Shown piece by piece: positions 13,101-25,956 of a DNA stretch of 64,000 bases. The first letter of the stretch is position 1. Every line of letters begins with the position of its first letter. Origin of the DNA: Centropus unirufus. Taxonomy: Eukaryota; Chordata; Aves; Cuculiformes; Centropidae. Position numbers and translations under genes: made by a program. Location of the stretch: NCBI GenBank assembly GCA_013397695.1, contig VYZI01000854.1, positions 78,606 through 142,605 on the forward strand. Direction: 5' to 3'. Below the pieces are notes generated by a model. It worked only from the letters and a program-made list of their open reading frames with translations. It was not told where the DNA came from and did no database searches.

Positions 13101-15190
13101 AATAACACAGATTTAAGCTCTAGTTTTGCTTAACACGTAATAGCGACTTTTACCCTGGGCAGGATTTTAGGAGTATCAATACAATAAGAAACATAGCACT
13201 GTGCACTCTCATATGTAACATGTGGGCATATGTCATGTCTTATTAGCATATCAGGTGCTATGATCCAGAAAGAATATCTGGAGAATTCTTTAAGAGAGTA
13301 TTAATCATAGCGACCTGCATGTTAATCTTCTGGGCAAATAAATCTGACTTATTAGAAGCCAAACCCCCGGGGGCGGGGGAATAATGGGAAGTGTCTGGGA
13401 GACAGAGCTCCATTAATCAGTATTTACAGATAAGTTTGTCAGAAAATAAAGCTGAGACCTGCTCCTTTGCAAGAAATATAAACGTGAAGGACTACTTTTA
13501 ACATTTTATTAAATAAATATTGGATGTAAAATATATAAATTGTCTTTGGAGCCAAGATTAGAAGCAAAAGTGTCTCTTGTGCCACATGATCTAATCAGTG
13601 CAATACAGAATCTTGCGCTTTGTGACATGATATGTGATTTTTTAAAAAAATAGAGTTTAGGAACTAGGGAATTAGCCTTTACTCTGTCTTTCATGTGCAG
13701 CAGGGGAGATTTATGTTTTCCTGAGGAGTAAATTTGAAGTCTTTCAGGCTGGAGAACCCATTGAATATATCTTTGACATGCAGTCTTAGGGATCCAGCAC
13801 CTGAGCTACTATTTAATAACCAGGGCATTTCTACAAATTGCTTCTTCCCTCAAATATATCTTTGAACATAAGCAGCCCATGACTGCTCTATTTAACTCAC
13901 TCCTGCCTGCTAAGTATCTTTGAGATAGCAGGAACATTTCTCTTTTTATGAAATAAATACAAGGGTTTTCCTTCATTAACTACATGGAGATATTTCTCAA
14001 CACAACTAGAAGCCAACATTTGCTGCTCAAGAAAAAAAATTCTTAAGTGAAAGTGTATAAGCATCCATAGATATCAACTTAAACAGGTTTTGTGTGTTTT
14101 GAGATCTGGGCCCCTGGAGTTAATTTCCTCAATTCTATCTAAGCTCTTTTTTAGGAACCCTGTTTCATGTGGGAATCTAAGGTATTATAGTCCAGTTCTT
14201 CAAAGATATTTAGGCATCTGAATCCTCCTGTATCAATGAGATTTGGTTACCAAAGTATCTTTAAAGATCTGAGCCTAAATTACTCTCTTCAATACGATAA
14301 AGTTGTTTGTACAGCAGCAAATTACACTGAGTTCTTCTGGCACCCCTGCCGTGACCACAGGATCAGACTTATCATGTCCCTGCACAGTCCTGAGATGAAG
14401 TACCTCTTATACCAATGAGATTAGTCAGTAATAGGTTTGTAAGAAGTTATTATTGTTTGTATTACAAGAAGAAACAAACCCCAAAAGCGGCACTTCTGGA
14501 TGCAAAATGTTGTTCCTTAAATTGAAAAAACACAGGGTAAAAACTAGTCTGTGTTTGTGAGAGTTTAAGTCATGATTTTCAAGAGCTCCAAATTCCCATT
14601 TCGAAATATAAAAGACAGAATACAGCAGCTGGGAGTAAAACTTGACAGAGGCTTAGGAAGTGCAATTGGACAAAACCTGTTAGACAAATCTGTTAGAAAA
14701 AAACACAAAGTCGCAATTATGGTTTTCATTTTGTAGTGCCTGTGAACACTTGGATGTGCAGCTGTGGTTAACCTCCACACAGTTATAGTGTCTGAGTCCC
14801 ATGCTACAGAAGGCAGTGGGAACCTTGTTGCTGATTTAAATAACAGTAGACTCTGAGCTTTTGTCCAGGAATAATTCCTTTGGCAACAGGAAAACATCTG
14901 TCTTTGGAGAGGGTCAACAACAGTAGTACGAACTGTTTGATGGTGCTTCATGTATCAGATATCAATTTTAGCATATCCAATAAAAGAAGCATTACTGTGG
15001 AGGTAGAGGCAGAAAAAATAAATGGATTTGTATATACTTGGGGTTTCAGAGTAAAAGTTACTCTGGAAAGGCTCCTTTCTTGTATTTCTTTTTTTTTTTT
15101 TTTGTTAAAAGGCCTGTCCCTGCTCCTTACAGACAGCTGCATGGTAGAGCTGGCTTCAAGAGCCATTTATAAGGCACACTAGGCAGCAAC
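10141..15190. other. AT-rich non-coding DNA, no gene seen
   Basis: No gene is supported; all open frames are short and unrecognised (for example 10486-10839 minus, 11463-11717 plus, 14565-14951 minus, 14880-15182 plus). The block contains the GC run at 13364-13379, an 8-bp inverted repeat around 12583-12599 (TACAATAC-A-GTATTGTA), and a T15 tract at 15089-15103. At 13958-13978 it holds a 21-base string shared with 5798-5818. Confidence 0.6.
13364..13379. other. Isolated C5G5-C-G5 run
   Basis: CCCCCGGGGGCGGGGG stands out in AT-rich surroundings. The first ten bases are a palindrome, the right half resembles a GC box (Sp1/KLF-type) and it contains CpG. There is no CpG island around it and no TATA or transcript evidence, so a promoter call is not justified. 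Confidence 0.5.
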
Positions 15191-16020
15191 GGGGCTTCTT
15201 GCCTGTCTTCGAGTCCCACTTGATGTTAGCTTGATATTAGAGTGAATTTTGTGTTGATGACAAGTGAACATTGTTAGTGGAATCTACATTTTTCCTCAAT
15301 TTCCACCTTACTCTCTTCAGCTGCATCTGCACTTTCTTACACGCTTCACAGTTCTTCAAGGCCCTTAGTTCTCTGGTTGTAGCATTTGGACCTTTATCAG
15401 GCTGCGGATCCTGTCTCTGGTTCTACCTGCTTTGCACTGGTGTGGAAGCTGGTGTTTAAAAGCTGGCGCTGCTGAGCTGCACCCAGGTCTTGCGTGGTAG
15501 AGCAACAAAGGATGTAACAGGGTTTGGTAACTTGGATAAACTGTATGGTTTTGTGTTCTCATGTGTGCTCCTGTGTTGCAGCGAAGCTGATGAAATGCAG
15601 TGTGCAAGCATGTTTGGGGGCCTGGGGCATGATTTTGGGTGTGAAATCAGGATGCACTGCTAAACTGAGGCTGCTCCAAGCAGCGACATGGATGGACATA
15701 ATCCAGCGGTTTCTGACTTTAACAGCCGGTCAGGAATTAGGTGACTTGCTAGAGAATGTCATTAGAGAAAACCCAGGCAGACTGGGTATAACAAACAATA
15801 AAGCCTTAACTCCAGAGGACCCCATTAACGCTCAATATGTCTTTAAAAGTATTAAGGCCTACCAATATCACAGACTGCTTTGTATGTTAGCTGTAAGATG
15901 CTCAGGAGCATTAAGCATAAGTGTGCCATGTGTTAAAGATTATCTGACTGTTTGTAACATTCAACCACTCCTTCCTAACCTGTTTCCCCTTAAATATCTC
16001 CCACACTGCTGTAGCTAATT
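15191..16020 (+). other. Less AT-rich patch holding the longest open frame (164 codons); possible unannotated exon
   Basis: The open frame runs from 15524 (TTG; first ATG at 15545, leaving 157 codons) to 16018. A pyrimidine-rich stretch ending CTCCTGTGTTGCAG lies inside it, with the AG at 15580-15581, and makes a fair splice acceptor. The frame stays open for 145 codons after that point. The translation has no recognisable domain. Cysteines are frequent near both ends, and the middle (about residues 65-120) is more hydrophilic and protein-like than most frames here. I see no clear donor before the stop, so a terminal or non-coding exon would be the only exon model. A frame of this length is about what chance could produce once in a window this size, so the call is weak. 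Confidence 0.2.
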
Positions 16021-18772
16021 TTAAGGCAAATACAATATCCATGATTGTGAAGGCCTAACTGACTCTTAAGAGTTCAGTTTCTTTCTGAAAGGAAGCAAAA
16101 ACCTACAATATATTGTTTTACACAGATGAAATATATTATTATTGACTGAAACATCTTAATTCTTAAAGTTTAACATCTTTTACTGGAAAACATACGTTAT
16201 ACTTTAAAGCTTGAAAATATAAATTTAAAAAGGAAATTAAAATAGAAAACATTTTGTTCCCAGGATAATGAAATGAGATATTTTGACATTCATAGAAATT
16301 GCTTACACTTATAAAATTATATTCCTGTAAAACTTATTTGATTTGTGTAGAGTTTAATTTTCCAGAGACATGAGTACTGTCACCATGTTCCACTGAAATG
16401 TCAAGGATTAATATTAAAAACAGTAAATAACATATTTACAAACATAAGCACCTGAAACAAAGCACAAGGAGTAATAAATGACACCAAATGGTAGCTTTTT
16501 TGACATTATGTAAAGTAATGTTCCAGTATTGCTCAGTGATTTTATCATAGGGTGCAAATCCGATTTTACAATTGTCACAGTAAACTTTTGGAAAGAAGTT
16601 AAACTTCTTAATAAATGGTTGCAAAAGATACAAAGAGCTCATTCACCATGAGCTAAGATCTGGTATTCATCCTCACAATAATTAAAGTTTGGCAAGTTGC
16701 AGGGTAGTTATTTTAATATAATGAGTCCTGTCTCGGGTAGAAGTTGAGAAGAAAATTATTTTCCATTATGGCCTGGAAGAAGTTAATAAAAATATTAATA
16801 ATCAACTTTTCTAGATATATGAGATTTTCAGATTTGCACTATAACTACATTGAGTTCTACAACTTACCAACGTAGAGCCTAGGGGTAGTTTTGCATGTCA
16901 GGCGAAAACAGGACTGCTGACCTTCCCATGTCCCAGGTCACTCCATAATAGCTCACCTCAGAGTTTCTCAGCACTGCTTCTGACATGTGCAGAGTTGGCA
17001 GGTGACATCAATAGGTCTCTTGGCAGGGTACAGCTGAGGTGTGAGCCCAGACAGCCATGAGCAGCCACATGCAAACATGCCTGTGTGATGCTTGGCTCTA
17101 AACAAAAGTGGTCAGACAGCACGCTCCTCTGAACCACCAGGGCCAGGTGGCAGGCATCCACTGGCCTCTCTTGGTAGTGCTTTCTCACAAGTACCCAAGA
17201 AAACAGAGCACACACTTCCATGCTGTGGAAAATATAAATCAAAATTAAGAACTTGGCCGTGTTCGTAAAATTCTTGATTTCTCACTGGAGATAACTCATC
17301 CATTCTGTTTCATGCTGTTTAGAGCAAAGTCTGTTCAGTTTCTTCATGATCTTTCACTTGATAATAACTTGTAGTAATATTCAAAGTAATTAGACATGAT
17401 GGTGCAAAGCAGCTTTCCAAAGCAGAGAGGGTTAGAAGCTGTCGGAAATGCATTTAGTGAGAAGATACCATATCACTGAGCCTGACACCTTTCATTCCAA
17501 ACACATCAATGTACTTTCTTTTATCCACATAACAGCTTCTGTAGAGCACTCCTGGAGCTCCTGAAAGAGTATTGCTGCTGGTACTGGGACATGACTTACA
17601 GAGGGTTTCTGAAGAAAACTAAATAAATTCTTTGTGAGATAGAAAAGTCACTCTTTTGTTCACGTAATTTTTGTAATAGCTGTGGTCAATTAACAGCAAT
17701 AGGGAAGAGAAAGTGGGAGTCTTCATACATGGTTCTCATCTTAAATTCCAAATATATATCTGTAAAAGTTGAAGGGCCATAGTGTGTTGGCCTTTTTGCA
17801 TCCACCAGTATGCAATCATATCACAGATGTGGGAAGAGCACATCAGGCAGAGAGGGTAGTGGCTTGGCTGAGTGCATTTTATCTCAGCCGTTGCATGCTG
17901 TGTGCCTCCTGCACTCAGAATAGCATCAGGGCCAATCTGCAGATGACTACATTTCTGGGGAGTACTAGAAACGCCAAGGTAACTAACGTCACCTTTATCC
18001 ACCCCCTCTTTCCTATTCCTTAAGCCTGGAAGAAGCAGGAAGCTCTTAAAAAAAGCTCCACTGTATAGTACATGTAATGTCACAGCTGTTTTTCTGACAA
18101 CAGCCTCGCTAGTCACAAAAGTCATGAGAATTTAGATTTTTATTTTTACTCTAAGAGTAGTGGATAATGTTTTGATAACCATCTGGAAGGGATTAAGGAA
18201 ACTGTACTGTAGGTACCAATCCTTAAATTATATCCATTTAGATTTTTCAGGAGATTTTGTTTGTTTTATTTTAAACAAAAGACCTTTTCCAATCTATTAT
18301 TGGTTACAACAATACCAGTTCAAACACTATTGTGGTTATGCATCTTTCAATTTAACTAACTGTGTCAGAATTCAAGGATTTCATTTGGTATAACCATGAT
18401 GTTAGCTTTAATTAAAAGTATTCGAATCGTGATCCTTAGCACTATGGATTAGTACTAGTCTCAGATAAAATGAAGCACACTAATTGTAAGGTGATTTATT
18501 GGTTGTCTTCAAGCAACTAGAAGGCACCGCTATTTACATCAAATGCGGTCAAGTACCCTTTTAATACAGACATGGATTACACACATTAAACACAAGACAA
18601 CATAATCCAAAAGCATGCTAAAATGTAACAGAAATCCTGACGAAATCTAAACCAGCTGTTGTGCAGTTACAAATTAGTTCTGCAACCTCTCCTAAGAGTT
18701 ATGGGGAAATAAATTGAATGATAAAGAACAAGAGAAAGAAAAGATTTTAGAATAATGTTATAGTAGATTTAC

Positions 18773-18818
18773 AAATTAGCATATTTTAAACAATGACCCA
18801 AATTAGCATATTTTAAAC
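18773..18818 (+). repeat. 27-bp tandem duplication, two copies
   Basis: AAATTAGCATATTTTAAAC occurs at 18773-18791 and again at 18800-18818, identical over 19 bases, separated by AATGACCC. This gives a 27-bp period. The second copy is followed by a diverged version of the spacer. It reads as a small local duplication. Confidence 0.85.
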
Positions 18819-20670
18819 TATGGCCAACAGGTATCTCTATTTTTTTATTAGAAAATAGTTTTTAAAAGCATAATATTAGTGTAAGTTGAAATATGGTATA
18901 TGTCGACTCAAAACCTAAAAAGTATCATCTCCTTATCTACAATAGTGTCTCTGATGAAACCAAATCATGCAAATACACATACAGGGTAGAAGTGTTGACA
19001 TTCAAAGAGGAAAAAATAATATTTTCTTTTCTATTTTCTCTATCAACTTTGGAGTATTGATGAATATTCTTCTAATTTCTCATATCCATTCTGATTTTCT
19101 GTTTCTTCTGTTGCTAGTAAGAAACCTGATGTCAGTGGCTAGGCAAATTTCAGACTGCAAGGTAAAGGAATTTCAGGATTCAGGAATGCTGTCACTGGTA
19201 ATAATATGTTCCCACGTGGATTGAAATTCATATTCTGAAAAAAAACAGCAGTAATTGCATACTAGACAGTTTGAGAATTTAAAAAGTACAAAATTTGTTT
19301 TAGAAATATGGTCACAAAAGATGGGACAATAGCTATGCCCAAAACGATCAATATTTATTTTCTGATTTTAGTCACATTCTAGTTGAAACATTGCTAAGGG
19401 AAGAAAGGTTATTTTTTTTTGAGAAAATATGCTATTTCTGTTGTATTTACAGAAGTAACTCAAACGTTAATATGAATCCTGTCTGACAGTTCTGTACGAT
19501 TGTTTTTTTCACCAACTATTTTGATATAACTCAAGTCATTCAAAGCTCTTGGAGCAGCAGCTAGCCATCTCTATTCACTATATGCAAGCTGGTGCGGTCT
19601 TGTGTGACATTTGAGGATTTTTTCTAAAATTTATGCTCAGTTTTCCTAGTAGCTTTTCATTACTCTTTTGCATTTTTTTCTTTTTGTTTCTTTTTTCCTT
19701 TTCTTCTTGTCTCAGATATGTATCTGATGGTATCAACTAGTGTTTAATGTCTCTTAGTGATGTTGTGTAGGGGGGTTATTCCATAAACAGTCTTTAATGA
19801 CCAGTTCCTCAAGACAAGTAGTAAAGTATTGACAGGAAAGGTTGTATTCTACACTTGAGAGGGTTTTAATAAACTTAGTAATAACTCTGCCTAGGTGAAG
19901 AGTTGCACTTCCAAAGGTCAAGTTATTGGGTCAAATATGCATAATTATTATCAATGAAGAGGAGTCATGAAAGTGGATCACCATGGTCAGCATTTCTCAA
20001 CCCATGTAAAAAATCAGGCTTAAAACTTTAAAAACTTAGAATTAAAGAATACATAAAATAAAAATATACACTCACATTTCCACTAGCAAAGAGGCAAGGA
20101 AGGGGAGAAATATAAATTAAGAGAGTTCAGGTCTATTCTTTAACGTGAAAGCCTTGTAGTCACACTACAGATGATGGATGTTATTTTGTTGGGTGGGCTT
20201 TGGATAGGTGACCACTGGATTTGGAAGCATGTAAAGCATGACTCTGAATTGTTATTTTTTCTCTTGAGCAGTGATGGCACTGAGAGACTGCTGAAGTTCA
20301 CTTCTATGTGTACCTTAAATGTCTCATTTTCTTGGACAAATGCATTAGTATACCTCAGAAATTTCAACTGACAAACTCATCAATGCCTGCAAATTTATTT
20401 ACTTTTTTAAATTTTTAGATCATAAGTAATATCAACACATTTTCCCTATTGGAAGAGTACAAACTTAACTTTAAAACTATTTTTAAAACACTAGATTTTA
20501 TTGGAATAAAGGAAAAAAAAAGGTGGGAAGTGAAAGTAACCTCCTGGTACTAATTATCAGTATTGCTACTGGTGTTACTGGTTGGTTTTGTTAATAGTTT
20601 CCTTGTCACTCTCTGGATTTGTGTATTTTTTCTTATGAAAACAGTAAGCATTTTTCACTTGCAGAAAACT

Positions 20671-20723
20671 ATTTAGAACATACAGATTTAGAACATACAG
20701 AATATACTATTTAGAACATACAG
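20671..20723 (+). repeat. 15-bp direct repeat, three copies
   Basis: ATTTAGAACATACAG is perfectly repeated at 20671-20685, 20686-20700 and 20709-20723. An 8-base spacer (AATATACT) separates the second and third copies. The first and third copies are both preceded by ACT, so the spacer copy may have arisen by unequal slippage. Confidence 0.9.
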
Positions 20724-21262
20724 ATAACCAAAACTTTTTACTGAGAACACACTTATTTTGAGGAATAGGTATACTTCTTCACATAAAGGAGTAAATATGA
20801 ACATTTTCTTGCTATGTATGAGACTGAAAGTCAGAATGTCTCAAAGACATGGCTAAGCTACAGACTTGTACCTCAGTCAGCATTTCAGGTCAGTCTGGGG
20901 CTGACAGAGATCAATAGCAACTGTGACTTTTAATGACTTGATCTGAAAAGACTATGTTAAACCATATGTGTCTTAGACAACTTGACTTATCTCCTGTAGA
21001 AGTTACAGTAGTTTGTAGGCCTTAGTGTATTCCAATTTTTCATTATTTTTTTCCTTTAATTCTATTCTGAAATGTTCTGAGCAGAGGAGATGTTCATTAC
21101 TCTTGGTACAGTGAGCACTGCAAATTAATTTAATTCTAGTAAAAGAACAGATTCTGGCCAGCATGAAAAAAAGAAATGGAGCGCGCATTATTTAGCTCTG
21201 AAATGGAGCTCTGAAATCTTACGAAATTTCTCAGAAGAGCTGTCCAGGTGCTGACTACAACC

Positions 21263-21292
21263 TTTTTTTGAAAAAAAAAAAAAAAAAAAAAA
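21263..21292 (+). repeat. T7-G-A22 homopolymer tract
   Basis: Seven T, one G and then twenty-two A make the longest homopolymer in the window. I looked upstream for a processed pseudogene or SINE body that could explain an A tail and saw none. It is probably an expanded A tract. The T7/A7 pairing could give a short snap-back. Confidence 0.9.
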
Positions 21293-24200
21293 CAAATTAT
21301 TAGGTCCTTGGAATACGGCTCTTATGCAACACGCATAAAAAAAATCATTTACACAAATAGGACTCATAAATGGGTTGAGTTTAAAAATGTTGCCTGGATT
21401 TCAGAGTTCTTTGGCATTGTACCCCCAGCAGCATCAATGCTTTTGTCCTTTGTTTTTTCTTAAAGCTTTCTTCTGTTCTCCCTCTGGCTTCAGATGGGCA
21501 GCTGCATGACTGTTCCATTTTTCTTCGTTAATCTATTTGTCCCTGCTTTAGATGATTTAAGCAGTCAAAAATTTAACAAATTACTCAAAAACTAAAGGTC
21601 ATAATGTGTATCATAGGAGTTAAAGAATAGGACAGTTCTAAGCTTTTTCATGGAAAATATGTATTTTTTTAATCTTTACTGCTAGGAAATGTTCTGGAAA
21701 ATGTGTATTTAGACACAATTAAAAATTAAAAAAATTCTCTTAATTCAATATAGAGTGACTAGGGATAGTACTTCTCCATGGATCATGAGGGTCTGTGAAG
21801 CATGTATAATTTTCTTTTCAATTAGTCAGCTATTAGATTCTACCAATAAATCCTACTGATTAAATGTTTTAACCTCTGTACACAGAATGGAAGTTTAGTA
21901 AGTAAGACTGTACATAACATGCAGGCAGCAAAGTATTTATGCAAAATTTAGCTCATTAACTTTGTTCCAGATTAAAAGTCCATTTCCTTTCTATTGTAGT
22001 TTCAAAAGTATTTGCAGATTATGTAGCAAGATACTATGAATTCTGTCAAATAAAATGAAGTTAATAGAATGCATACAATTTTTATGTGTTAACATTCTCT
22101 TAGCCATGCATAGATTTTATATGGCTTAAAGATGGAGAGATAATCATATGTTTGCAGCATAAAGAGGAATTAGTTGTGTCTCTAAACATGGTAATGGGTT
22201 CTTATTAACAGGTACACAATGAAGCACCTAGTCAAAGATGTCAAACATGGTTTTCATTTTGAGTGGGAGAGAAAAAATATACTGCTTCCAGTGTTCTACA
22301 CAATGAATAATGACTGCATAGAAGTATATAATATAGTTGAGCTTCAGTAGAGATTTCTGATCATATAATTGTCTTTTGTTTGTATGGACCACCTGTATTA
22401 TTAGATAACTCAAAAGTATGTGCAATGTGCAGAAGTATTTGCATTCCTCATGAGACACATTGGAGATGTGGGTATTTGTCTCTTCCCTGCTTCGTACAAT
22501 GTGGAATCCAATGTCTCGTTATCCTGTTCTAGAAGCCTCAGGGAGAGATTCCATTTTGAAAGATCCACCTCCTTCTAGTAACTCAGTCTCCAACAAGATC
22601 TGTACAAAAGATAAATTGTCAGATAATCAGAGATGCTTCTTTTGTGAAATTCCACAAGAACAGTGGGCAAATAATCCACTGAAGATAAAACACCTATTGC
22701 CAGTACAAAGTGTAAGTCCCTCTAAGCAAGGTTTTGCCTGTGTGAACGACTGATATGATCTGGAAGCAGAAGATTGACAAGCTAGAAAGCAGTTAAAGAT
22801 AACAACAGGGCACCTGAGAATCACTGAGGGAATTTATCACTGTCACAGTGTGTGATAAGTAGTACACTGTAAGTGTTTGGGGTTTTCTTTCTCATACATT
22901 TTAAGTCTCTGAACTGGTTTCATGTGCAGCTAAAGCAATGGAGAGGAATGGATATTTTTCTCACTGTGGAGTTTTACTGATTTCATATATATCTAATTAG
23001 TACAATTTCATTTTACATAGCTTTAAAAATACTGTTCACACTAATTGCTGTCATTACTTATTATCTAAGCCTTATAAAAGAGAGATTATAATTTAAAACA
23101 TGCAGGCTCCTACTGGTAAAGCATTGAAACATTCTTGCTAATTTCTAATAGAAGAAGCATATTTTATTTCTAGTTGATCTTAGTTTTTTATAAATAGTTG
23201 TATTATTTGTATTTCTTTTATATTAAAATCTACTTTAAACTTTAGGGAGAGGGGAGGCAAAAGAATTAAGAAACCCGATGACCATCGATTTATGTGAGAA
23301 TATACAACAAAATATGAGGCACTGCATGTTAAAACCACCCATATGCAAAAAACTGATTCATGATCTGTGTGCTTATTTAATCCCACCTCAGTTCTCAAAA
23401 TAGAGTGTAGTGGGAGTTGTGATACATGAAGTGGCAGATTGAAGATATGGCTGTGAACAAATTGTGAACTCCATGCTGCCTGGTGAATTCTGCTTTGTTT
23501 CAGGTTGTCTATTCTATATTCCCATCTTGAGTTTAAGCATTTCCTGGATATTATATTATAATTTCTTTTGTAGATTAAATTGCATTATGTTTAGTAGCAG
23601 AGACCTGCTTCTTAGTGAAAATATGTCTGAGAATGCAAGATAAAGTACTGAAGAGTCATAAATGTTAAGTTACTCTCCCCTGTGGGGCTACTTCTTTTGT
23701 ATTAACAAGTTCATTGATGTGAATAGTTTCTTGGGCTGGTCCTGAAAAAACACAGCTAGGAAAAAATATTCTCTTTATGTACTTTTCAGCTAAAATGTGA
23801 AAGTAACTAGTTGTCTTAAAGGGAACCTAATTTTTGAGGAAGGGAATGCTTGACTTTTTTTTTTTAAGTTTTATATTTATTTTTTAAAAACAGTGATGAT
23901 GGACCCTGCTTACCATAAGCCTTAGAGCTGGGGCAAGAAATGACTGTTGAGAAAAGATTGTGTTACTCCGAACTTTCCCTGATTTCTCTCCTGAAAATAT
24001 GTGGCCTTCAGTGCATTTTAACCGGGAATATTCTTCTGGGTTAGTGACTCTTTGCTTGAAAAGCTCGAGTCACTTCTTTCAGGGTTATAATTAACAGTCC
24101 TTGTATCCGTTAGCCTGGCTGGGGTGCTTGAGCCCTGAAAGGGAGCATGCATCTCCTGCCCGTCTTCATCCTCTTGAATGTATTTCCTTTTTTCCTCCTC

Positions 24201-25956
24201 TACAGTAACCTACCCACTCATGTTTCTTCCCCTTCATTATTCATAGCCTTTTCCATTCTCCATTTCAGTTTTGGGGAGAATTCAAAGAACCGAAAATCTC
24301 TTTGCCAGTAGACAATGGCACATGGCATTCCTCAAAGGAGAATTCAGCAGAAAAATCCACCTCCTGTGAATAAGGACTGAAAGGCTCTTGGTAGTGGCAT
24401 GCACACTTCCCTGTTTGCATGGACGGGCTTGTGGTTTTGCTCAGTGTAGACAGACACTTTTCAGAACTTAGTTGTTATGTTTTAACTTGTAGGTGAACAA
24501 AGATTTTTAAAAGCAAACTTTACAATTTGCCCATAATTGAAAGGGTGAAAGAAATTCTTTACTCTGAAATTCCTTCACTCTGAATATATCATCCCAATTT
24601 TCTTTAAAACCTTAAATTTGTGGCACATTTAAACTAAATTAACCTGCTTAGCATTATCCGTGCTATGATGATTTCAGTATGATCACCCCCATCTCATTTT
24701 CAGAATGAACTACCTGCATAAATTTAACCTGTTTCTCTCCAGCCCTCACCTTGAAAAACCCTCAATCACTAGAAAGTCTCAGCCAGAAAGTTTGTCTGAC
24801 TAGCTAAAAGAAATGCAATAGTATTAAAGGCAGTCTAGAGAAGCAGGATCCATGTCCTAGGTTTTGCACAGTATGGGAAGTAATATAAGATAGCATTGGA
24901 TATATTTTGTGATTCTTTCCCTCACCCTAAATAAAGTAATGTCAGCCATATTCTCTTGAAACCATGTACCATCCAAGATCCCAGAGTGTTGAAGTCTTTT
25001 GGTCAGTTCTATATTGTATGTATATAGAGTCTGAATATACTTGGTACTTGAAGAATTATGATATAATTATATCAGTTTTCTTCTTGACCTTACCTGCCTC
25101 ATGGAGCTTCTTTCCAAGTTCAGAAGCAAAAACCTAACTAGACAGAGAAAACTGGATGTTATTACTTTCCTGTGAGCGCTGTATGAATGTCAGTTAAGAG
25201 GAATATATGTGTAATGGCTGCCAGTTGTATCAATTTGTGCAGAATTCCTGAGAAAGGAGAGTAGAACACAGGGCATCCCCTACAATGAAATGTAACAGAA
25301 AGAACAGAGGAAATGAAAATGAATGGAGAAAGTCCAGAAAAACCCTAAGCACCACACAGGAAACAAAGGAACGGAGCTCAAAAATTCAAAACCTTTTCAA
25401 CCAAGAGCAAAGGCACTGGGACAGAATTGTATTAGAAACAATGGCATTCCTAAAATCTTACTTTTACTAAGTCTAAAATTATTATAAGACTTTGATTATT
25501 TTAATTGAATACAATTTGCTATGAGGAAGAAAAGGACACCTTCCCTAACTTGTATTTTACATCATCTTTCACTTCTGCATGTTGGTGTCTTGGCCATCCA
25601 ATCTGTTTTCTTACAGGATTTTTTTTAAAAAAATCTTTATTTTTCATGTTTAAAAATCTGAAATGAAATAAAATGTAATTTGGTACAGGTGACTCCCCTG
25701 CTTATCAACATTATCAGTGTTCCTCAGAGAGAGCAAGCTTCCTAGTGTTTTAAAATGCTGTCTTTGCACAAAACATAATTTATCCTAAGGAGAAATGTGT
25801 TAGACTTATCTTTTATGTTATCAGTTGTTGTTTTTTTTTCTCTCTCAGCCAAAGTGATGGTTCCCACATGAAAATATAAAAGGATGCATATGTATTTTAG
25901 TCAACGTTTTATTTTTTTGGGTACAGTAACAGGTAGTAGCGTTTACTTAGAAACAG

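Larger units (their letters stand above)
16021..25956. other. AT-rich non-coding DNA, no gene seen
   Basis: No gene is supported. A slightly GC-richer piece at about 16880-17240 carries overlapping unrecognised minus-strand frames (16958-17242, 17112-17303). A long pyrimidine tract at about 19676-19715 ends in a good-looking TTGTCTCAG acceptor, but all three frames after it close within 12 codons. Small tandem duplications at 18773-18818 and 20671-20723 and the A22 tract at 21271-21292 are listed separately. Confidence 0.6.

Noticed and set aside
15140..15220. tRNA-like words: GGTAGAGC near 15143 and TTCGAGTCCCAC near 15209
   Set aside because: The spacing is too long for an ordinary tRNA, no acceptor stem pairs, and no cloverleaf can be drawn.
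25830..25860. Strong acceptor-like TTTTTTTTTCTCTCTCAG ending at 25850
   Set aside because: All three frames after it close within a few codons and no donor follows.
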